From the NCBI GenBank assembly GCA_003216615.1, contig QCIP01000001.1, forward strand, positions 1 to 64,000: DNA of 64,000 bases. The letters are read 5' to 3'. The translations under genes were made by a program, and so were the position numbers. Numbering within the stretch: the first letter of the stretch is position 1; every line of letters starts with the position of its first letter. Positions 36,325 to 46,890 of the stretch are shown here, piece after piece. The stretch comes from Prochlorococcus sp. AG-402-M15. Lineage in GTDB: Bacteria; Cyanobacteriota; Cyanobacteriia; PCC-6307; Cyanobiaceae. Under the pieces are notes generated by a model. That model was not told the DNA's origin. It saw nothing but the letters and a program-made list of their open reading frames with translations, and searched no databases.

Positions 36325-37254
36325 ATGATACTAGATAATTTTTTTAAAAATTTAATATATGAACCGGTTTCAGTTTTAGGTCTTTTAGTTTTTTATTTTT
36401 TATTAATTAACTTACCAATATCTTTGGGTGCAGTTTTTAAAAAAAAGTCTTCTTCTGCTGTAAGACTTATTACGATTTTAGTGAACTTATTGATAACATT
36501 ACAATTACTTTTTAGGTGGTCAATTTCTGGGCACTTTCCTATTAGCAATTTGTATGAATCGCTTTATTTCCTTACTTGGGGTATCACATTAGGTCAACTA
36601 TTGGTTGAAAGAGAATACCAAGCTCCAATAATTCCCTCAATTGCCATACCTATTGAGTTACTGACTGTGGCTTTTGCTTGTTTTGTTTTACCTGAGGATT
36701 TGAAATTATCGTCCAACTTAGTTCCAGCTTTAAGGTCTAGTTGGTTAGTAATGCATGTTAGTGTCGTAATGCTTAGTTATGCAGCATTAATAATAGGTTC
36801 TTTACTTTCAATGTCCGTTTTGTTTATTAATAAAAATAAGCCGCTTCAAATCAGAAGTAGTTCTACAGGTATAGGAGGATTTAAACTTTCAAATAGCTAT
36901 CCTATAAATGATTTAGTTGAACCTATTGAATTTTCTCATTCAGAAGAATTAGATACATTAAGTTATCGTTCTATATTAATCGGCTTTGTTCTTTTGACTC
37001 TTGGTTTAATTTCAGGTGCGGTCTGGGCTAATGAGGCTTGGGGCACATGGTGGAGTTGGGATCCAAAAGAAACATGGGCATTTATCTCATGGTTATTTTA
37101 TGCTGCTTATCTGCATATGAGAATAAGCAAGGGTTGGCAAGGACGTAGACCAGCATTATTAGCATCTACAGGCTTTTTAGTAGTTTTAGTATGTTATTTA
37201 GGAGTTAATTTCTTAGGAATAGGGTTACATAGTTATGGCTGGATATTTGGGTGA
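36325..37254 (+). CDS. ccsA: Cytochrome c biogenesis protein CcsA (heme lyase subunit)
   Basis: A 309-residue, multi-spanning membrane protein. The WWD domain, which handles heme, reads WGTWWSWDPKETWAFISWL near residues 239-257, with conserved histidines before (WLVMHVSVVMLSYAAL) and after (HMRISKGWQGRR). It is the CcsA half of the system II (Ccs1-CcsA) machinery that attaches heme to c-type cytochromes on the lumenal side. Ccs1 is not in this window. Confidence 0.95.
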   Translation: MILDNFFKNLIYEPVSVLGLLVFYFLLINLPISLGAVFKKKSSSAVRLITILVNLLITLQLLFRWSISGHFPISNLYESLYFLTWGITLGQLLVEREYQAPIIPSIAIPIELLTVAFACFVLPEDLKLSSNLVPALRSSWLVMHVSVVMLSYAALIIGSLLSMSVLFINKNKPLQIRSSSTGIGGFKLSNSYPINDLVEPIEFSHSEELDTLSYRSILIGFVLLTLGLISGAVWANEAWGTWWSWDPKETWAFISWLFYAAYLHMRISKGWQGRRPALLASTGFLVVLVCYLGVNFLGIGLHSYGWIFG

Positions 37255-37275
37255 TTTGTTAATCTCCCAGAATAT

Positions 37276-38034
37276 TTATTGAGGTTCAGAAAGAACATTC
37301 CCCTTTTGAGCTTCTTGTGCAACTTTTCTCAAGTCATCACATCCCTCTTTTAATGTTGGGTAAGCAAACATTCCACTACCTGCAATAAAACAATTAGCTC
37401 CAGCATCTGCACATTGTGAAATAGTCCAATTTGCTTTTATTCCCCCATCAACTTCAATGTCGACATTTAAGTTTTTTTCAATAACAAAGTTTCTTATTTC
37501 TCTGATTTTATTAAGCATTGTTGGTATATAAGCTTGTCCACCAAAGCCTGGATTAACTGTCATAACTAAAACATGATCAACCATATCCATAATGTTTTTA
37601 ATCATTTCAAAAGGAGTATGAGGGTTTAATGCAACAGAAGGAGATCCTCCTAAATCTCTTATTCTTCCGAGAACTCTATGCAAATGAATATTTGCTTCGG
37701 CATGAGCTATTACTACTCCTGGTTCACCATTCGCTCCCTTTGTAGCGTTTACATAAGATTCAAGCATGGTTTCACAGTTGTATTGACTCACCATTAATTG
37801 AGTTTCAAAAGGGACATTGCAATATTTCCTGCATGCCGAAATCATTTCAGGACCGAATGTAAGATTTGGCACGAAATTCCCATCCATTACATCAAATTGA
37901 ATTCTATCTACCCCAGCTTCCTCTAGCTCTTTTACACATGCCCCCATATTTGCCCAATCTGCTGGTAAAACTGAAGGAATTATTTGAATTGGTCTATTAA
38001 CACCAGCTAAAATTGTTTGATTTGACTCAGTCAT
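37276..38034 (-). CDS. rpe: Ribulose-phosphate 3-epimerase (divergent metal site)
   Basis: A 252-residue protein. The TIM-barrel landmarks are IIPSVLPADW, VMDGNFVPNLTFGP, VMTVNPGFGGQ and IEVDGG. It would interconvert ribulose-5-phosphate and xylulose-5-phosphate in the Calvin cycle and the pentose phosphate pathway. In characterised epimerases the metal ligands are His-x-Asp, His and Asp. Here the first reads QFD (Gln46, Asp48) and the second TQLMV (Gln79), so both histidines are Gln, while the two aspartates are kept. Activity or metal use may differ. It is divergent from glpX. Confidence 0.86.
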   Translation of the reverse strand: MTESNQTILAGVNRPIQIIPSVLPADWANMGACVKELEEAGVDRIQFDVMDGNFVPNLTFGPEMISACRKYCNVPFETQLMVSQYNCETMLESYVNATKGANGEPGVVIAHAEANIHLHRVLGRIRDLGGSPSVALNPHTPFEMIKNIMDMVDHVLVMTVNPGFGGQAYIPTMLNKIREIRNFVIEKNLNVDIEVDGGIKANWTISQCADAGANCFIAGSGMFAYPTLKEGCDDLRKVAQEAQKGNVLSEPQ

Positions 38035-38100
38035 TTAATTTTTAAATATTTAATAAAGATACTATATTTAGTTGTTTATTCCTAATTTCAAGTCACGGCC

Positions 38101-38113
38101 TGATAAAGTATCA
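38101..38113. promoter_or_regulatory. Short palindrome in the rpe-glpX divergent spacer
   Basis: TGATA (38101-38105) and TATCA (38109-38113) form a perfect 5-bp inverted repeat around AAG, set in the most GC-rich part of the 186-base spacer between rpe and glpX. It might be an operator shared by the two Calvin-cycle genes. It matches no site I can name and is short, so the call is weak. Confidence 0.25.
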
Positions 38114-38220
38114 CCTGTAAAGAGTTAAAAAAAGCTTACTAGCATAATAATTCTTATAAAAAATAACATTTTTTATGAGATCATACTCAAAACCTTTAAG
38201 AAAATCCTCAAAATTTAATT

Positions 38221-39222
38221 GTGAATCAAACTTTAATTCAAGAAATTCTCGAAGTAGTCGAGCAAGCAGCTATTGCCTCAGCAAAACTTACAGGACTTGG
38301 TCAAAAAGATGAAGCTGATGCTGCAGCTGTAGAAGCAATGAGATTGCGAATGGGCAAAATTGAAATGAAAGGGAAAATTGTTATTGGAGAAGGTGAAAGA
38401 GATGAAGCACCTATGCTTTATATAGGTGAAGAGGTTGGCAGTGGAAATGGCCCAGGGGTTGACTTTGCAGTAGATCCTTGTGAGGGAACAAATCTTTGTG
38501 CGAATAATCAAAGAGGTTCTATGGCGGTTTTAGCTGCCTCTGATACGGGTGGTCTTTTCAATGCGCCTGATTTTTACATGAACAAATTAGCAGCGCCTCC
38601 TGCAGCTAAAGGTAAAGTAGATATTAGAAATTCAGCTACTGAAAACTTGAAGATACTAAGTGATTGTTTGGGCCTTTCTATTGATGAGCTTACTGTAGTT
38701 GTAATGGATAGAACTAGGCATAAAGATTTAATTAAAGAGATACGAGGATGTGGTGCAAAAGTACAACCGATTTCTGATGGTGATGTTCAAGCTGCGATTG
38801 CATGTGGTTTTGCAGGTACTGGAACACATTGCTTGATGGGTATAGGTGCAGCTCCAGAGGGTGTTATTTCGGCTGCTGCAATGAGAGCTCTCGGCGGACA
38901 CTTTCAAGGACAACTAGTTTATGATCCAGCAATCGCTCAAACTTCTGAATGGGCTGATTACACAAAAGAAGGAAATATAAAACGTCTTAATGAAATGGGC
39001 ATAACAGATATAGATAAAATCTATGAAGCGAATGAATTAGCATCTGGAGAAAATGTTGTTTTCGCTGGAAGTGGAATAACTGATGGATTATTATTTGACG
39101 GAGTTAAATTTGAAAGGGATTGTGTTAGAACAAGTAGTCTAGTTATTAGTACATTAGATAGTACTGCAAGGTTCACAAATACTGTCCATATAAAAGATGG
39201 TGCCAAGAGTATCAGCCTTTAA
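38221..39222 (+). CDS. glpX: Class II fructose-1,6-/sedoheptulose-1,7-bisphosphatase (GlpX type)
   Basis: A 333-residue protein starting at GTG. Conserved features include [54 protein letters not shown] and [14 protein letters not shown], typical of the dual-specificity cyanobacterial enzyme. It removes the C1 phosphate from fructose- and sedoheptulose-bisphosphate in the Calvin cycle. It is followed 18 bases later by hemA. Confidence 0.95.
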   Translation: MNQTLIQEILEVVEQAAIASAKLTGLGQKDEADAAAVEAMRLRMGKIEMKGKIVIGEGERDEAPMLYIGEEVGSGNGPGVDFAVDPCEGTNLCANNQRGSMAVLAASDTGGLFNAPDFYMNKLAAPPAAKGKVDIRNSATENLKILSDCLGLSIDELTVVVMDRTRHKDLIKEIRGCGAKVQPISDGDVQAAIACGFAGTGTHCLMGIGAAPEGVISAAAMRALGGHFQGQLVYDPAIAQTSEWADYTKEGNIKRLNEMGITDIDKIYEANELASGENVVFAGSGITDGLLFDGVKFERDCVRTSSLVISTLDSTARFTNTVHIKDGAKSISL

Positions 39223-39240
39223 AAATTCACTTTTGATTTT

Positions 39241-40551
39241 ATGCATATTGTTGTCGTCGGACTGAGTCATCGCACGGCACCTGTCGAAGTGCGTGAGAAG
39301 TTAAGTATTCCTGACCAATCCATAACAGAGTCATTGAAAGCATTAAAAGCTTTCTCTGATGTATTAGAGGTGTCAATTTTAAGTACTTGTAATAGGTTGG
39401 AAATATATGCGCTAGTAAAGGATAAAAATACTGGAATTTCATCTATTAAAGAATTCATATCAGAATATTCTGGAATTATTTTTGAAGATTTAAATCCACA
39501 TCTTTTTTGCTTTAGACAGGAAGAAGCAGTTTTGCATTTGATGAAAGTCTCGGCAGGACTCGATAGCCTCGTTTTAGGGGAAGGACAAATCCTTTCGCAG
39601 GTAAAAAAAATGATGAGATTAGGTCAAGAGAATCAATCTACTGGACCAATTCTTAATAGATTATTAACTCAATCAGTTAGTACAGGTAAAAAAGTAAGAT
39701 CCGAAACAAATTTAGGAACTGGTGCTGTGTCAATCAGTTCAGCAGCGGTAGAACTAGCTCAATTAAAAATTGGACAAGAAAAGGGTTTTGATACTCTTGT
39801 AAGTTTGGAATCAGAGAACGTTCTTGTTGTTGGCGCAGGACGAATGAGTAGGCTTTTAATAACTCATTTAAAATCAAAAGGATGTCATAAACTTATCCTT
39901 TTAAATAGAAATATTGATAGAGCATTAAATCTTGCTCAAGACTTCCCTGATTTAGAGATTGTTTGTAGAGGGTTAAACGAATTAGAAGAAAACATATCAT
40001 TATCTTCGCTTGTTTTTACCAGTACTGCTTCTGAAGAGCCAATTATTGATCTCACAAAAATTGAAAAAATAAATTTGAGTAATAGACTTAAATTTATTGA
40101 CATTGGTGTACCGAGAAATATATCTAATGATGTCAAACAACATGAATTTGTAAAATCATTTGATGTTGATGACTTACAAGAGGTCGTTTCAAGAAATCAA
40201 GAATTTAGACAGAAAATAGCAAAGGAAGCAGAATCTTTAGTAGAAGAAGAAAGGATCATTTTTCTAGAATGGTGGGCAAGTTTAGAGGCCGTTCCAGTAA
40301 TTAATAAACTTAGATCAGATTTGGAGTTAATTAGAAAAGAGGAATTGCAAAAAGCACTTAGCAGAATGGGACCAGATTTTTCGGCTCGAGAAAGAAAAGT
40401 TGTGGAAGCTCTGACTAAAGGAATAATTAATAAAATACTTCATACTCCGGTCACCAAGTTGAGAAGTCCTCAATCAAGAGAAGAAAGACAAGTTTCTTTG
40501 AAAATCGTTGAAAAATTGTTTTCTTTGGTAGAAGAGGATAAAAATAACTAA
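39241..40551 (+). CDS. hemA: Glutamyl-tRNA reductase
   Basis: A 436-residue protein. Active-site Cys50 lies in STCNRLEIY, preceded by GLSHRTAPVEVREKL, and GLDSLVLGEGQILSQVK follows. The NADPH-binding domain has VLVVGAGRMSRLLITHL, and the C-terminal dimerisation helix is long. It reduces glutamyl-tRNA-Glu to glutamate-1-semialdehyde, the committed step to heme and chlorophyll. Likely co-transcribed with glpX. Confidence 0.96.
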   Translation: MHIVVVGLSHRTAPVEVREKLSIPDQSITESLKALKAFSDVLEVSILSTCNRLEIYALVKDKNTGISSIKEFISEYSGIIFEDLNPHLFCFRQEEAVLHLMKVSAGLDSLVLGEGQILSQVKKMMRLGQENQSTGPILNRLLTQSVSTGKKVRSETNLGTGAVSISSAAVELAQLKIGQEKGFDTLVSLESENVLVVGAGRMSRLLITHLKSKGCHKLILLNRNIDRALNLAQDFPDLEIVCRGLNELEENISLSSLVFTSTASEEPIIDLTKIEKINLSNRLKFIDIGVPRNISNDVKQHEFVKSFDVDDLQEVVSRNQEFRQKIAKEAESLVEEERIIFLEWWASLEAVPVINKLRSDLELIRKEELQKALSRMGPDFSARERKVVEALTKGIINKILHTPVTKLRSPQSREERQVSLKIVEKLFSLVEEDKNN

Positions 40552-40681
40552 CTTTTTTCGATTTATATTAAGTTTTTCCAGTAATTTATCGAAATACCTT
40601 TGTAAACTGACCATTAGTATTTCTAAATATGCCCACAATCAGTTACTTTAAATAGTTGTATATCTACCTCCATTAGATTTA

Positions 40682-41977
40682 ATGAAGCGTGTGTTGGCCA
40701 TTATCCTCGGAGGAGGAAAAGGTTCTAGACTTTACCCTTTAACAAAAATGAGGGCTAAACCTGCAGTGCCGTTGGCAGGTAAGTATCGTTTAATAGATAT
40801 ACCAATTAGTAATTGTATAAATTCAGGCATTGAAAAAATGTACGTATTGACCCAGTTCAATAGTGCATCTCTAAATAGACACATAGGAAGAACCTATAAT
40901 TTAAATGGCCCTTTCGGCCAAGGATTTGTGGAGGTTTTAGCAGCGCAGCAGACTCCTGATAGTCCTAAGTGGTTTGAAGGTACTGCTGATGCTGTAAGAA
41001 AATACCAATGGTTATTTCAAGAATGGGATGTTGATGAATATTTAATATTGTCAGGGGATCAACTTTACAGAATGGACTACAGTTTATTTGTTCAACATCA
41101 TAGAGATAATGGTGCTGATTTAACCGTTGCAGCTTTGCCTGTCGATGAAGCTCAAGCAGAGGGTTTTGGCCTCATGAGAACAGACGATGTAGGAAATATA
41201 AAAGAATTCAGTGAAAAGCCCACTGGAGAAAAGTTAAAGGCAATGGCAGTAGATACTTCAAAATTTGGATTAAGTAAAGAGTCAGCTACTGAAAAACCTT
41301 ATTTAGCCTCTATGGGTATTTATGTTTTTAGCAGAAATACTCTCTTCGATCTTTTAAATAAATTTCCTAGTTATACCGATTTTGGTAAGGACATAATTCC
41401 TGAAGCCCTCAACAGGGGCGATACTCTTAAAAGTTATGTATTCGATGATTATTGGGAAGATATCGGTACCATTGGGGCATTCTTTGAGTCAAACCTTGCC
41501 TTGACTGAGCAACCAAAACCTCCATTTAGTTTTTATGATGAAAAATTTCCAATTTATACAAGACCAAGATTTCTTCCCCCTTCTAAACTAGTAGATGCTC
41601 AAATTACTGATTCAATAGTTTGTGAAGGCACAATATTGAAGTCATGTAGTATTTTGCATTGTGTTTTAGGTGTAAGAAGCAGGATTGAAAGTGATTCGGT
41701 TCTTGAGGACACTCTTGTTATGGGTGCCGATTTCTTTGAATCGCCTGAAGAGAGGATTGAATTAAGAAAAGGAGGCGGAACACCTCTTGGAGTAGGTGAA
41801 GGAACTACTGTAAAAAGAGCAATTCTTGATAAGAATACAAGGATTGGTGATAATGTCGTAATCATTAATAAAGATCGAGTAGAAGAAGCAGATAAGCCAG
41901 AATTAGGCTTCTATATAAGAAATGGAATTGTTGTAGTAGTTAAAAATGCAACTATTGCAAACGGAACTGTTATTTAA
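40682..41977 (+). CDS. glgC: Glucose-1-phosphate adenylyltransferase
   Basis: A 431-residue protein. It shows [20 protein letters not shown] (nucleotide and activator site), [20 protein letters not shown], the [12 protein letters not shown] catalytic loop and a C-terminal left-handed beta-helix. It makes ADP-glucose, the glycogen precursor, and is the control step, activated by 3-phosphoglycerate in cyanobacteria. It is followed by gnd and pgl, which oxidise the stored sugar. Confidence 0.96.
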   Translation: MKRVLAIILGGGKGSRLYPLTKMRAKPAVPLAGKYRLIDIPISNCINSGIEKMYVLTQFNSASLNRHIGRTYNLNGPFGQGFVEVLAAQQTPDSPKWFEGTADAVRKYQWLFQEWDVDEYLILSGDQLYRMDYSLFVQHHRDNGADLTVAALPVDEAQAEGFGLMRTDDVGNIKEFSEKPTGEKLKAMAVDTSKFGLSKESATEKPYLASMGIYVFSRNTLFDLLNKFPSYTDFGKDIIPEALNRGDTLKSYVFDDYWEDIGTIGAFFESNLALTEQPKPPFSFYDEKFPIYTRPRFLPPSKLVDAQITDSIVCEGTILKSCSILHCVLGVRSRIESDSVLEDTLVMGADFFESPEERIELRKGGGTPLGVGEGTTVKRAILDKNTRIGDNVVIINKDRVEEADKPELGFYIRNGIVVVVKNATIANGTVI

Positions 41978-42072
41978 ATCTTTTCGATGATTTTTCGCTG
42001 ACATAAGTATTTTTTTTGAGCAATTTTGTTGAGTTGCAGGCACACTATATTTATTGAGTTTTTTAATTTTTT

Positions 42073-43491
42073 ATGTCCAAGGCACATTTTGGTTTAATAG
42101 GTCTTGGTGTTATGGGCGAAAATTTAGTTCTTAACGCAGAGAGAAATGGATTTTCTAGTATAGTTTTTAATAGAACTTTCTCAAAAACTCAAGAATTTTT
42201 ACAAGGTCGTGGTCTTGGTAAGAATATAGAGGGAGCTGAAACTCTTCAAGAATTTGTTAATAAGCTAGAGAGACCTAGAAGAATTCTAATGATGGTAAAA
42301 GCTGGACCCGCAACAGATGCTGTTATAGACAATATTTCTGGATATCTCGAGGAAGGAGATTTATTGATAGATGGAGGTAATTCTCAATTTAAAGATACAG
42401 AAAGAAGGGTAAATACTCTTGAAAGTAAAAGTTTTGGATACATTGGAATGGGAGTCTCAGGTGGTGCCAAAGGAGCTCTAGAAGGGCCAAGTATGATGCC
42501 AGGCGGTACTAAGGCTTCATATGATGCAATAGAAAGCTTATTAACAAAAATGGCTGCAAAAGTTGAAGACGGACCATGTGTTGCATATGTTGGACCAGGA
42601 GGTTCAGGCCATTTTGTAAAAACTGTTCATAATGGAATTGAATATGGAATTGAACAAATACTCGCAGAAGCTTATGACCTTATGAAGAGAGTCAAAGGTA
42701 TGAATGGAAAGCAGATGTCAGAGGTATTTGGTATTTGGAATAATACTGATGAATTAGGTTCTTATCTTGTTGAGATAACAGAGATTTGTCTAAATACACA
42801 AGATGAGATAACTGGAGATGATGTCGTCGAAAAAATATTAGATAAAGCTGGCCAGAAAGGTACAGGGTTATGGACTGTTGTAAGTGCTTTAGAACTGGGT
42901 GTATCAGTCCCAACTATTTATGCATCTTTAAATGCAAGAGTAATGAGTTCTTTAAAAGAGCAACGTAGTGAGATTGAAAAAACTATACCATCTAAAGAGA
43001 TAGAGGATTTTGATTTAGGAAATATATCAGATGGAATGAAACCTTTATTTGATGCTGTAGTCCTTGCCACAATTGCTAGCTATGCACAAGGTATGGATAT
43101 TTTAAGAGAAGCATCTGCAGTATATAACTATGGTTTGAATATGCCTTCAATTGCTCAAATATGGAAAGGTGGTTGCATAATTAGATCAAAATTATTAAGT
43201 AAAATTCAAGATGCTTATAACAAAGACCCTAATCTAAAAAATTTAATTTTTGATGATTGGTTTAATAATGAAATTGCGACAAGATTAGATAACTTAGCTA
43301 AGGTAGTTTCTCTATCCACAAAAGCTGGTATACCAGTGCCGTGTCTATCTAGTACCTTAGATTATTTAAATAGTTATAGAACCAATAGACTTCCACAGAA
43401 TCTTGTTCAAGCAATGAGAGACTGTTTTGGCTCTCATACGTATGAAAGAATTGATAAGGAAGGTAGTTTTCATACTGAATGGATGAAATGA
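42073..43491 (+). CDS. gnd: 6-phosphogluconate dehydrogenase
   Basis: A 472-residue protein. The N-terminal NADP site is GLGVMGENLVLNAERNGF, the substrate site is GPGGSGHFVKTVHNGIEYG with the catalytic lysine, and the C-terminal region has YASLNARVMSSLKEQR-type helices. It oxidatively decarboxylates 6-phosphogluconate to ribulose-5-phosphate, yielding NADPH, mainly in darkness. Its TGA overlaps the pgl ATG. Confidence 0.96.
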   Translation: MSKAHFGLIGLGVMGENLVLNAERNGFSSIVFNRTFSKTQEFLQGRGLGKNIEGAETLQEFVNKLERPRRILMMVKAGPATDAVIDNISGYLEEGDLLIDGGNSQFKDTERRVNTLESKSFGYIGMGVSGGAKGALEGPSMMPGGTKASYDAIESLLTKMAAKVEDGPCVAYVGPGGSGHFVKTVHNGIEYGIEQILAEAYDLMKRVKGMNGKQMSEVFGIWNNTDELGSYLVEITEICLNTQDEITGDDVVEKILDKAGQKGTGLWTVVSALELGVSVPTIYASLNARVMSSLKEQRSEIEKTIPSKEIEDFDLGNISDGMKPLFDAVVLATIASYAQGMDILREASAVYNYGLNMPSIAQIWKGGCIIRSKLLSKIQDAYNKDPNLKNLIFDDWFNNEIATRLDNLAKVVSLSTKAGIPVPCLSSTLDYLNSYRTNRLPQNLVQAMRDCFGSHTYERIDKEGSFHTEWMK

Positions 43492-44216
43492 TTGAAAAGG
43501 TCAAAAATGGATACACCTTAAACATATACAAAGACAAGTTAGAACTATCAACAGCGGTTTTTAAGTTTATTGAATTTCACATTATTCATACTTTAAAAAG
43601 GAAAGACAGATTCAAATTTTGTGTAAGTGGAGGTTCAACGCCTAAATCTGTGTATCAACTCTTATCTAATAGTGATCTTAGATGGGATATGGTTGATGTC
43701 TTTTTAGGAGATGAAAGATGTGTTGATCCAAATTCAGAATTAAGTAACTCGTTAATGTTGAAAAATTCTTTGTTAACTAATTTTGGATCTAAAGCTTATT
43801 TTTATGAAATTTTCAGTGATTTAAACGCTGATGATGAAGCTACAAAAAATCAATTTATTTCTAAATTATTTGAAAAATGCGGATCAAACTCTCCCTCCTT
43901 TGATTTAACTTTATTAGGTCTTGGAGACGATGGACATACAGCTTCACTATTTCCTTATCAAAAAAATAATAATACAGATGATTTTGTGATTTTTAATGAA
44001 GGCAAAGGTTTAAAAAGAATTTCATTAACGCCAAAGGTCCTTTCAGCCTCAGCAAAGATAGTATTTTTGGTTAGTGGAGCCAATAAAAGAATTGCTCTTG
44101 AGAGGTTATTAGATGAAAAAGAGTCTCTCGATAGAACACCATCAAAATTAATAAAATCTATTAATCAAATTTCAATATTTTGTGATCAAGAATCAGCAAA
44201 AGAATTAAAAATTTAG
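43488..44216 (+). CDS. pgl: 6-phosphogluconolactonase
   Basis: 242 residues from the ATG at 43488, which overlaps the gnd stop (ATGA); an upstream ATG at 43479 would add three residues. Landmarks are FCVSGGSTPKSVYQLL, WDMVDVFLGDERCVDPNSEL, SNSLMLKNSLL and LLGLGDDGHTASLFP. It hydrolyses 6-phosphogluconolactone, the step just before Gnd, so the overlapping pair makes two consecutive enzymes of the oxidative pentose phosphate pathway in equal supply. Confidence 0.93.
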   Translation: MIEKVKNGYTLNIYKDKLELSTAVFKFIEFHIIHTLKRKDRFKFCVSGGSTPKSVYQLLSNSDLRWDMVDVFLGDERCVDPNSELSNSLMLKNSLLTNFGSKAYFYEIFSDLNADDEATKNQFISKLFEKCGSNSPSFDLTLLGLGDDGHTASLFPYQKNNNTDDFVIFNEGKGLKRISLTPKVLSASAKIVFLVSGANKRIALERLLDEKESLDRTPSKLIKSINQISIFCDQESAKELKI

Positions 44217-44247
44217 TTAAAGTCAAACAATAATTTAAATTATTTTA

Positions 44248-44796
44248 ATGAGTAAGAAAAAATTTTTATTCCAGAAAAAGGAGTTCGATGGTTGGAAAAC
44301 ATTAAATGATACTGTTATGGGCGGATCAAGTTCAGCTTTTTGTGAAATTTCGAATTCTGGTTTGTTATTAAAGGGTAATATTGTCGAGAAGGCAGGAGGA
44401 TTTGTTAGTTGTAGATCTTCTTTATATAAACCATCTTTAAATGTATCTGAGTATTCATCATTTGAATTAAATATTGATGGACAAGGAAGAACTTTTAAAT
44501 TTGCTGTAGCATGTGAAGATGCTTTACTAGGACTAACCGAATTTATTCCAGGTGGTCTCAGGTGGATTAAATCATTCCCTACAAGAAAATTCGGAACAAC
44601 AACAGTTCAAATTCCTTTTAGTGAGTTAAAACCTTCAGTAAGAGCTAATAAAGTACGTTTCCCATTTAAATTTAAGCCTTCTAAAATTAAAAGATTGCAA
44701 CTACTACACTCTAAGTTCGGTGATGATGGATTACCTAATAATGAGTTTAAACAGGGTTCCATAAAAGTTTTAATTAAATCAATAAGTGTTATTTGA
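44248..44796 (+). CDS. CIA30-family protein
   Basis: A 182-residue protein. WKTLNDTVMGGSSSAFCEIS near the start and GFVSCRSS further on are the marks of the CIA30 (complex I intermediate-associated protein 30) domain, a carbohydrate-binding-like jelly roll. Family members help assemble NADH dehydrogenase in mitochondria; in cyanobacteria the role is unproven. It lies 31 bases after pgl and overlaps the next gene by 11 bases. Confidence 0.82.
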   Translation: MSKKKFLFQKKEFDGWKTLNDTVMGGSSSAFCEISNSGLLLKGNIVEKAGGFVSCRSSLYKPSLNVSEYSSFELNIDGQGRTFKFAVACEDALLGLTEFIPGGLRWIKSFPTRKFGTTTVQIPFSELKPSVRANKVRFPFKFKPSKIKRLQLLHSKFGDDGLPNNEFKQGSIKVLIKSISVI

Positions 44797-45172
44797 AAAT
44801 TCATCTAAAAATATAGAGAGCTTAATCGCTAAGTCAGCAGATTTAACAAATAAACCTTTTGTTCATTGTGTCGTAAAAATAAATGGTGAATACGAAATCG
44901 AAGAAGAATATATTGATTTAACAGTTAATATCTTATGTCGAGATAAAGAAGGTAAAAGATTAGAAATTTATGATCTTGAATTAGAACTTTTTAAATCAAA
45001 TAAAGAATTGGTTTTAGTAATCTCTAAGCTTAATTTTCCTGATGAACCAATATTATGGTGTGGAGTTAAAACACTATGGATGGATAGCAATAATGGGAAA
45101 AAATGCAACTCACCAAAATACAGCGCTAGATTGGAAAATTTAGCAAATAGGATTAAAAGTTTTATTGATTAA
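44786..45172 (+). CDS. Conserved-looking protein of unknown function coupled to the CIA30 gene
   Basis: A 128-residue protein starting at GTG, overlapping the CIA30 gene by 11 bases. It looks like an alpha/beta protein (VHCVVKINGEYEIEEEYIDL strands, then a final helix ARLENLANRIKSFI), with the segment PDEPILWCGVKTLWMDS. It lacks a signal peptide. I cannot name the family. The overlapping start suggests it is made together with the CIA30 protein. Confidence 0.65.
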   Translation: MLFENSSKNIESLIAKSADLTNKPFVHCVVKINGEYEIEEEYIDLTVNILCRDKEGKRLEIYDLELELFKSNKELVLVISKLNFPDEPILWCGVKTLWMDSNNGKKCNSPKYSARLENLANRIKSFID

Positions 45173-45193
45173 TAAAATAAACTTTGAGCTGAT

Positions 45194-46867
45194 TTATAAA
45201 TCAGTAACAGCCCCTAAACTTGATGTACTTACGATTCTCGAATATTTTGAAAGAATTCCTCTTTTGTATTTTTGTATAGGTTTTACCCAATCTTTTTTTC
45301 TTTTTTCTAATTCTTCGTCTGATAAATCAACTTCAATTAGTTGTTTAACAGCATCTACTGTAATTAAATCACCTTGTTTTATTAGAGCAATATTTCCTCC
45401 AACAGCAGCCTCTGGAGCTATGTGACCCACAACAAGACCATAAGTACCACCGCTAAATCTGCCATCGGTAATTAAAGCTACCTTCTCTCCTAGCCCTTGA
45501 CCAACAATTGCAGATGTTGGAGCTAACATTTCTCTCATGCCTGGACCTCCTACAGGGCCTTCATTTCTAATAACAACAACATCACCAGCTTTGATATCGT
45601 TATTTAATATCGATTTTAAACAATCCTCTTCACTTTCAAAAATCTTTGCTGGACCTTTTAATACAGGGTTTTTTACTCCGCTAATTTTGGCTACAGAACC
45701 TTCGCACGCTAAGTTACCTTTTAAAATTGCCAGATGTCCTTTTTTATAAAGAGGGTCATCTATATCTCTTATGACATTTTGATTTGTTGGAGGCTTATCC
45801 GGAATATTCTGTAAGTATTCTGAGATAGTTTTGCCTTCTATGTTTTTGCAATCGCCATGAATTAATCCTGCATTCAAAAGTATTTTCATTACTTGTGGAA
45901 TTCCACCTGCCTTATGAAGATCTACTGTCACATATTTACCACTCGGTTTAAGGTCACAAATAACGGGTACTTTTTGTCTGATTCTCTCAAAATCATTAAT
46001 ATTGATATTTATTCCTGCAGTATTCGCAATAGCTAAGATGTGCAATACCGCATTTGTTGATCCGCCAATTGCCATAATTACTGATATTGCATTTTCAAAT
46101 GCTTTCTTAGTCATTAGGTCTAGAGGTCTTATATCTTTTTCTATTGCAGAGACTAATATTTCAGCACTTTTATCTGCACTTATTTCTTTTTCAAGATCTT
46201 CAGCAGCCATAGTGGAACTGTGAGGAAGACTTAACCCTAATACTTCAATAACCGCAGACATTGTATTAGCTGTAAACATCCCTCCACAGCTACCAGCACC
46301 AGGAATACAATTTTTCTCAACTTGGATTAGCCTTTCTTCATTAATTTTGCCTGATGTTAATTGTCCAACAGCTTCAAATGCACTAACAACAGTAAGATCT
46401 TCTCCATGCAATTTCCCAGGCTTTATTGTCCCTCCATAAATGAAAATTGAGGGAATATTCATTCTTGCAATTGCAATCATGGCACCAGGCATGTTTTTGT
46501 CACATCCACCTATAGCAAGTACTCCATCCATACTCTGAGCATTGCATGCTGTTTCAATTGAATCAGCAATAACTTCTCTTGAAACTAGGGAATATTTCAT
46601 GCCCTCAGTTCCCATAGAAATGCCATCACTTACTGTTATAGTCCCAAACATCTGAGGCATCCCACCTGATCTTTTTATTGACTCTTCAGCTTTTAGAGCT
46701 AACTTATTTAAACCCATATTGCATGGTGTTATGGTGCTGTATCCATTTGCAACTCCAATAATAGGTTTATTAAAATCTTCATCATTAAATCCAACCGCTC
46801 TTAACATCGATCTGTTAGGGGATCTTTGCACACCTTGGGTTATTGCAGATGATCTGAGTTTATTCAT
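45194..46867 (-). CDS. ilvD: Dihydroxy-acid dehydratase
   Basis: A 557-residue protein. The Fe-S ligands expected for the family are Cys50 (ITPCNMGL), Cys122 ([10 protein letters not shown]) and Cys194 ([14 protein letters not shown]). Near the C-terminus [19 protein letters not shown] is conserved. It performs the third step of valine/isoleucine synthesis, dehydrating dihydroxy acids to keto acids. Convergent with the preceding gene. Confidence 0.96.
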   Translation of the reverse strand: MNKLRSSAITQGVQRSPNRSMLRAVGFNDEDFNKPIIGVANGYSTITPCNMGLNKLALKAEESIKRSGGMPQMFGTITVSDGISMGTEGMKYSLVSREVIADSIETACNAQSMDGVLAIGGCDKNMPGAMIAIARMNIPSIFIYGGTIKPGKLHGEDLTVVSAFEAVGQLTSGKINEERLIQVEKNCIPGAGSCGGMFTANTMSAVIEVLGLSLPHSSTMAAEDLEKEISADKSAEILVSAIEKDIRPLDLMTKKAFENAISVIMAIGGSTNAVLHILAIANTAGINININDFERIRQKVPVICDLKPSGKYVTVDLHKAGGIPQVMKILLNAGLIHGDCKNIEGKTISEYLQNIPDKPPTNQNVIRDIDDPLYKKGHLAILKGNLACEGSVAKISGVKNPVLKGPAKIFESEEDCLKSILNNDIKAGDVVVIRNEGPVGGPGMREMLAPTSAIVGQGLGEKVALITDGRFSGGTYGLVVGHIAPEAAVGGNIALIKQGDLITVDAVKQLIEVDLSDEELEKRKKDWVKPIQKYKRGILSKYSRIVSTSSLGAVTDL

Positions 46868-46890
46868 ATTATTTGAGAACCTTTTTTATT

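Noticed and set aside
38035-38220. A riboswitch in the rpe-glpX spacer
   Set aside because: Only a 5-bp palindrome and an A/T hairpin are present; no conserved aptamer core recognised.
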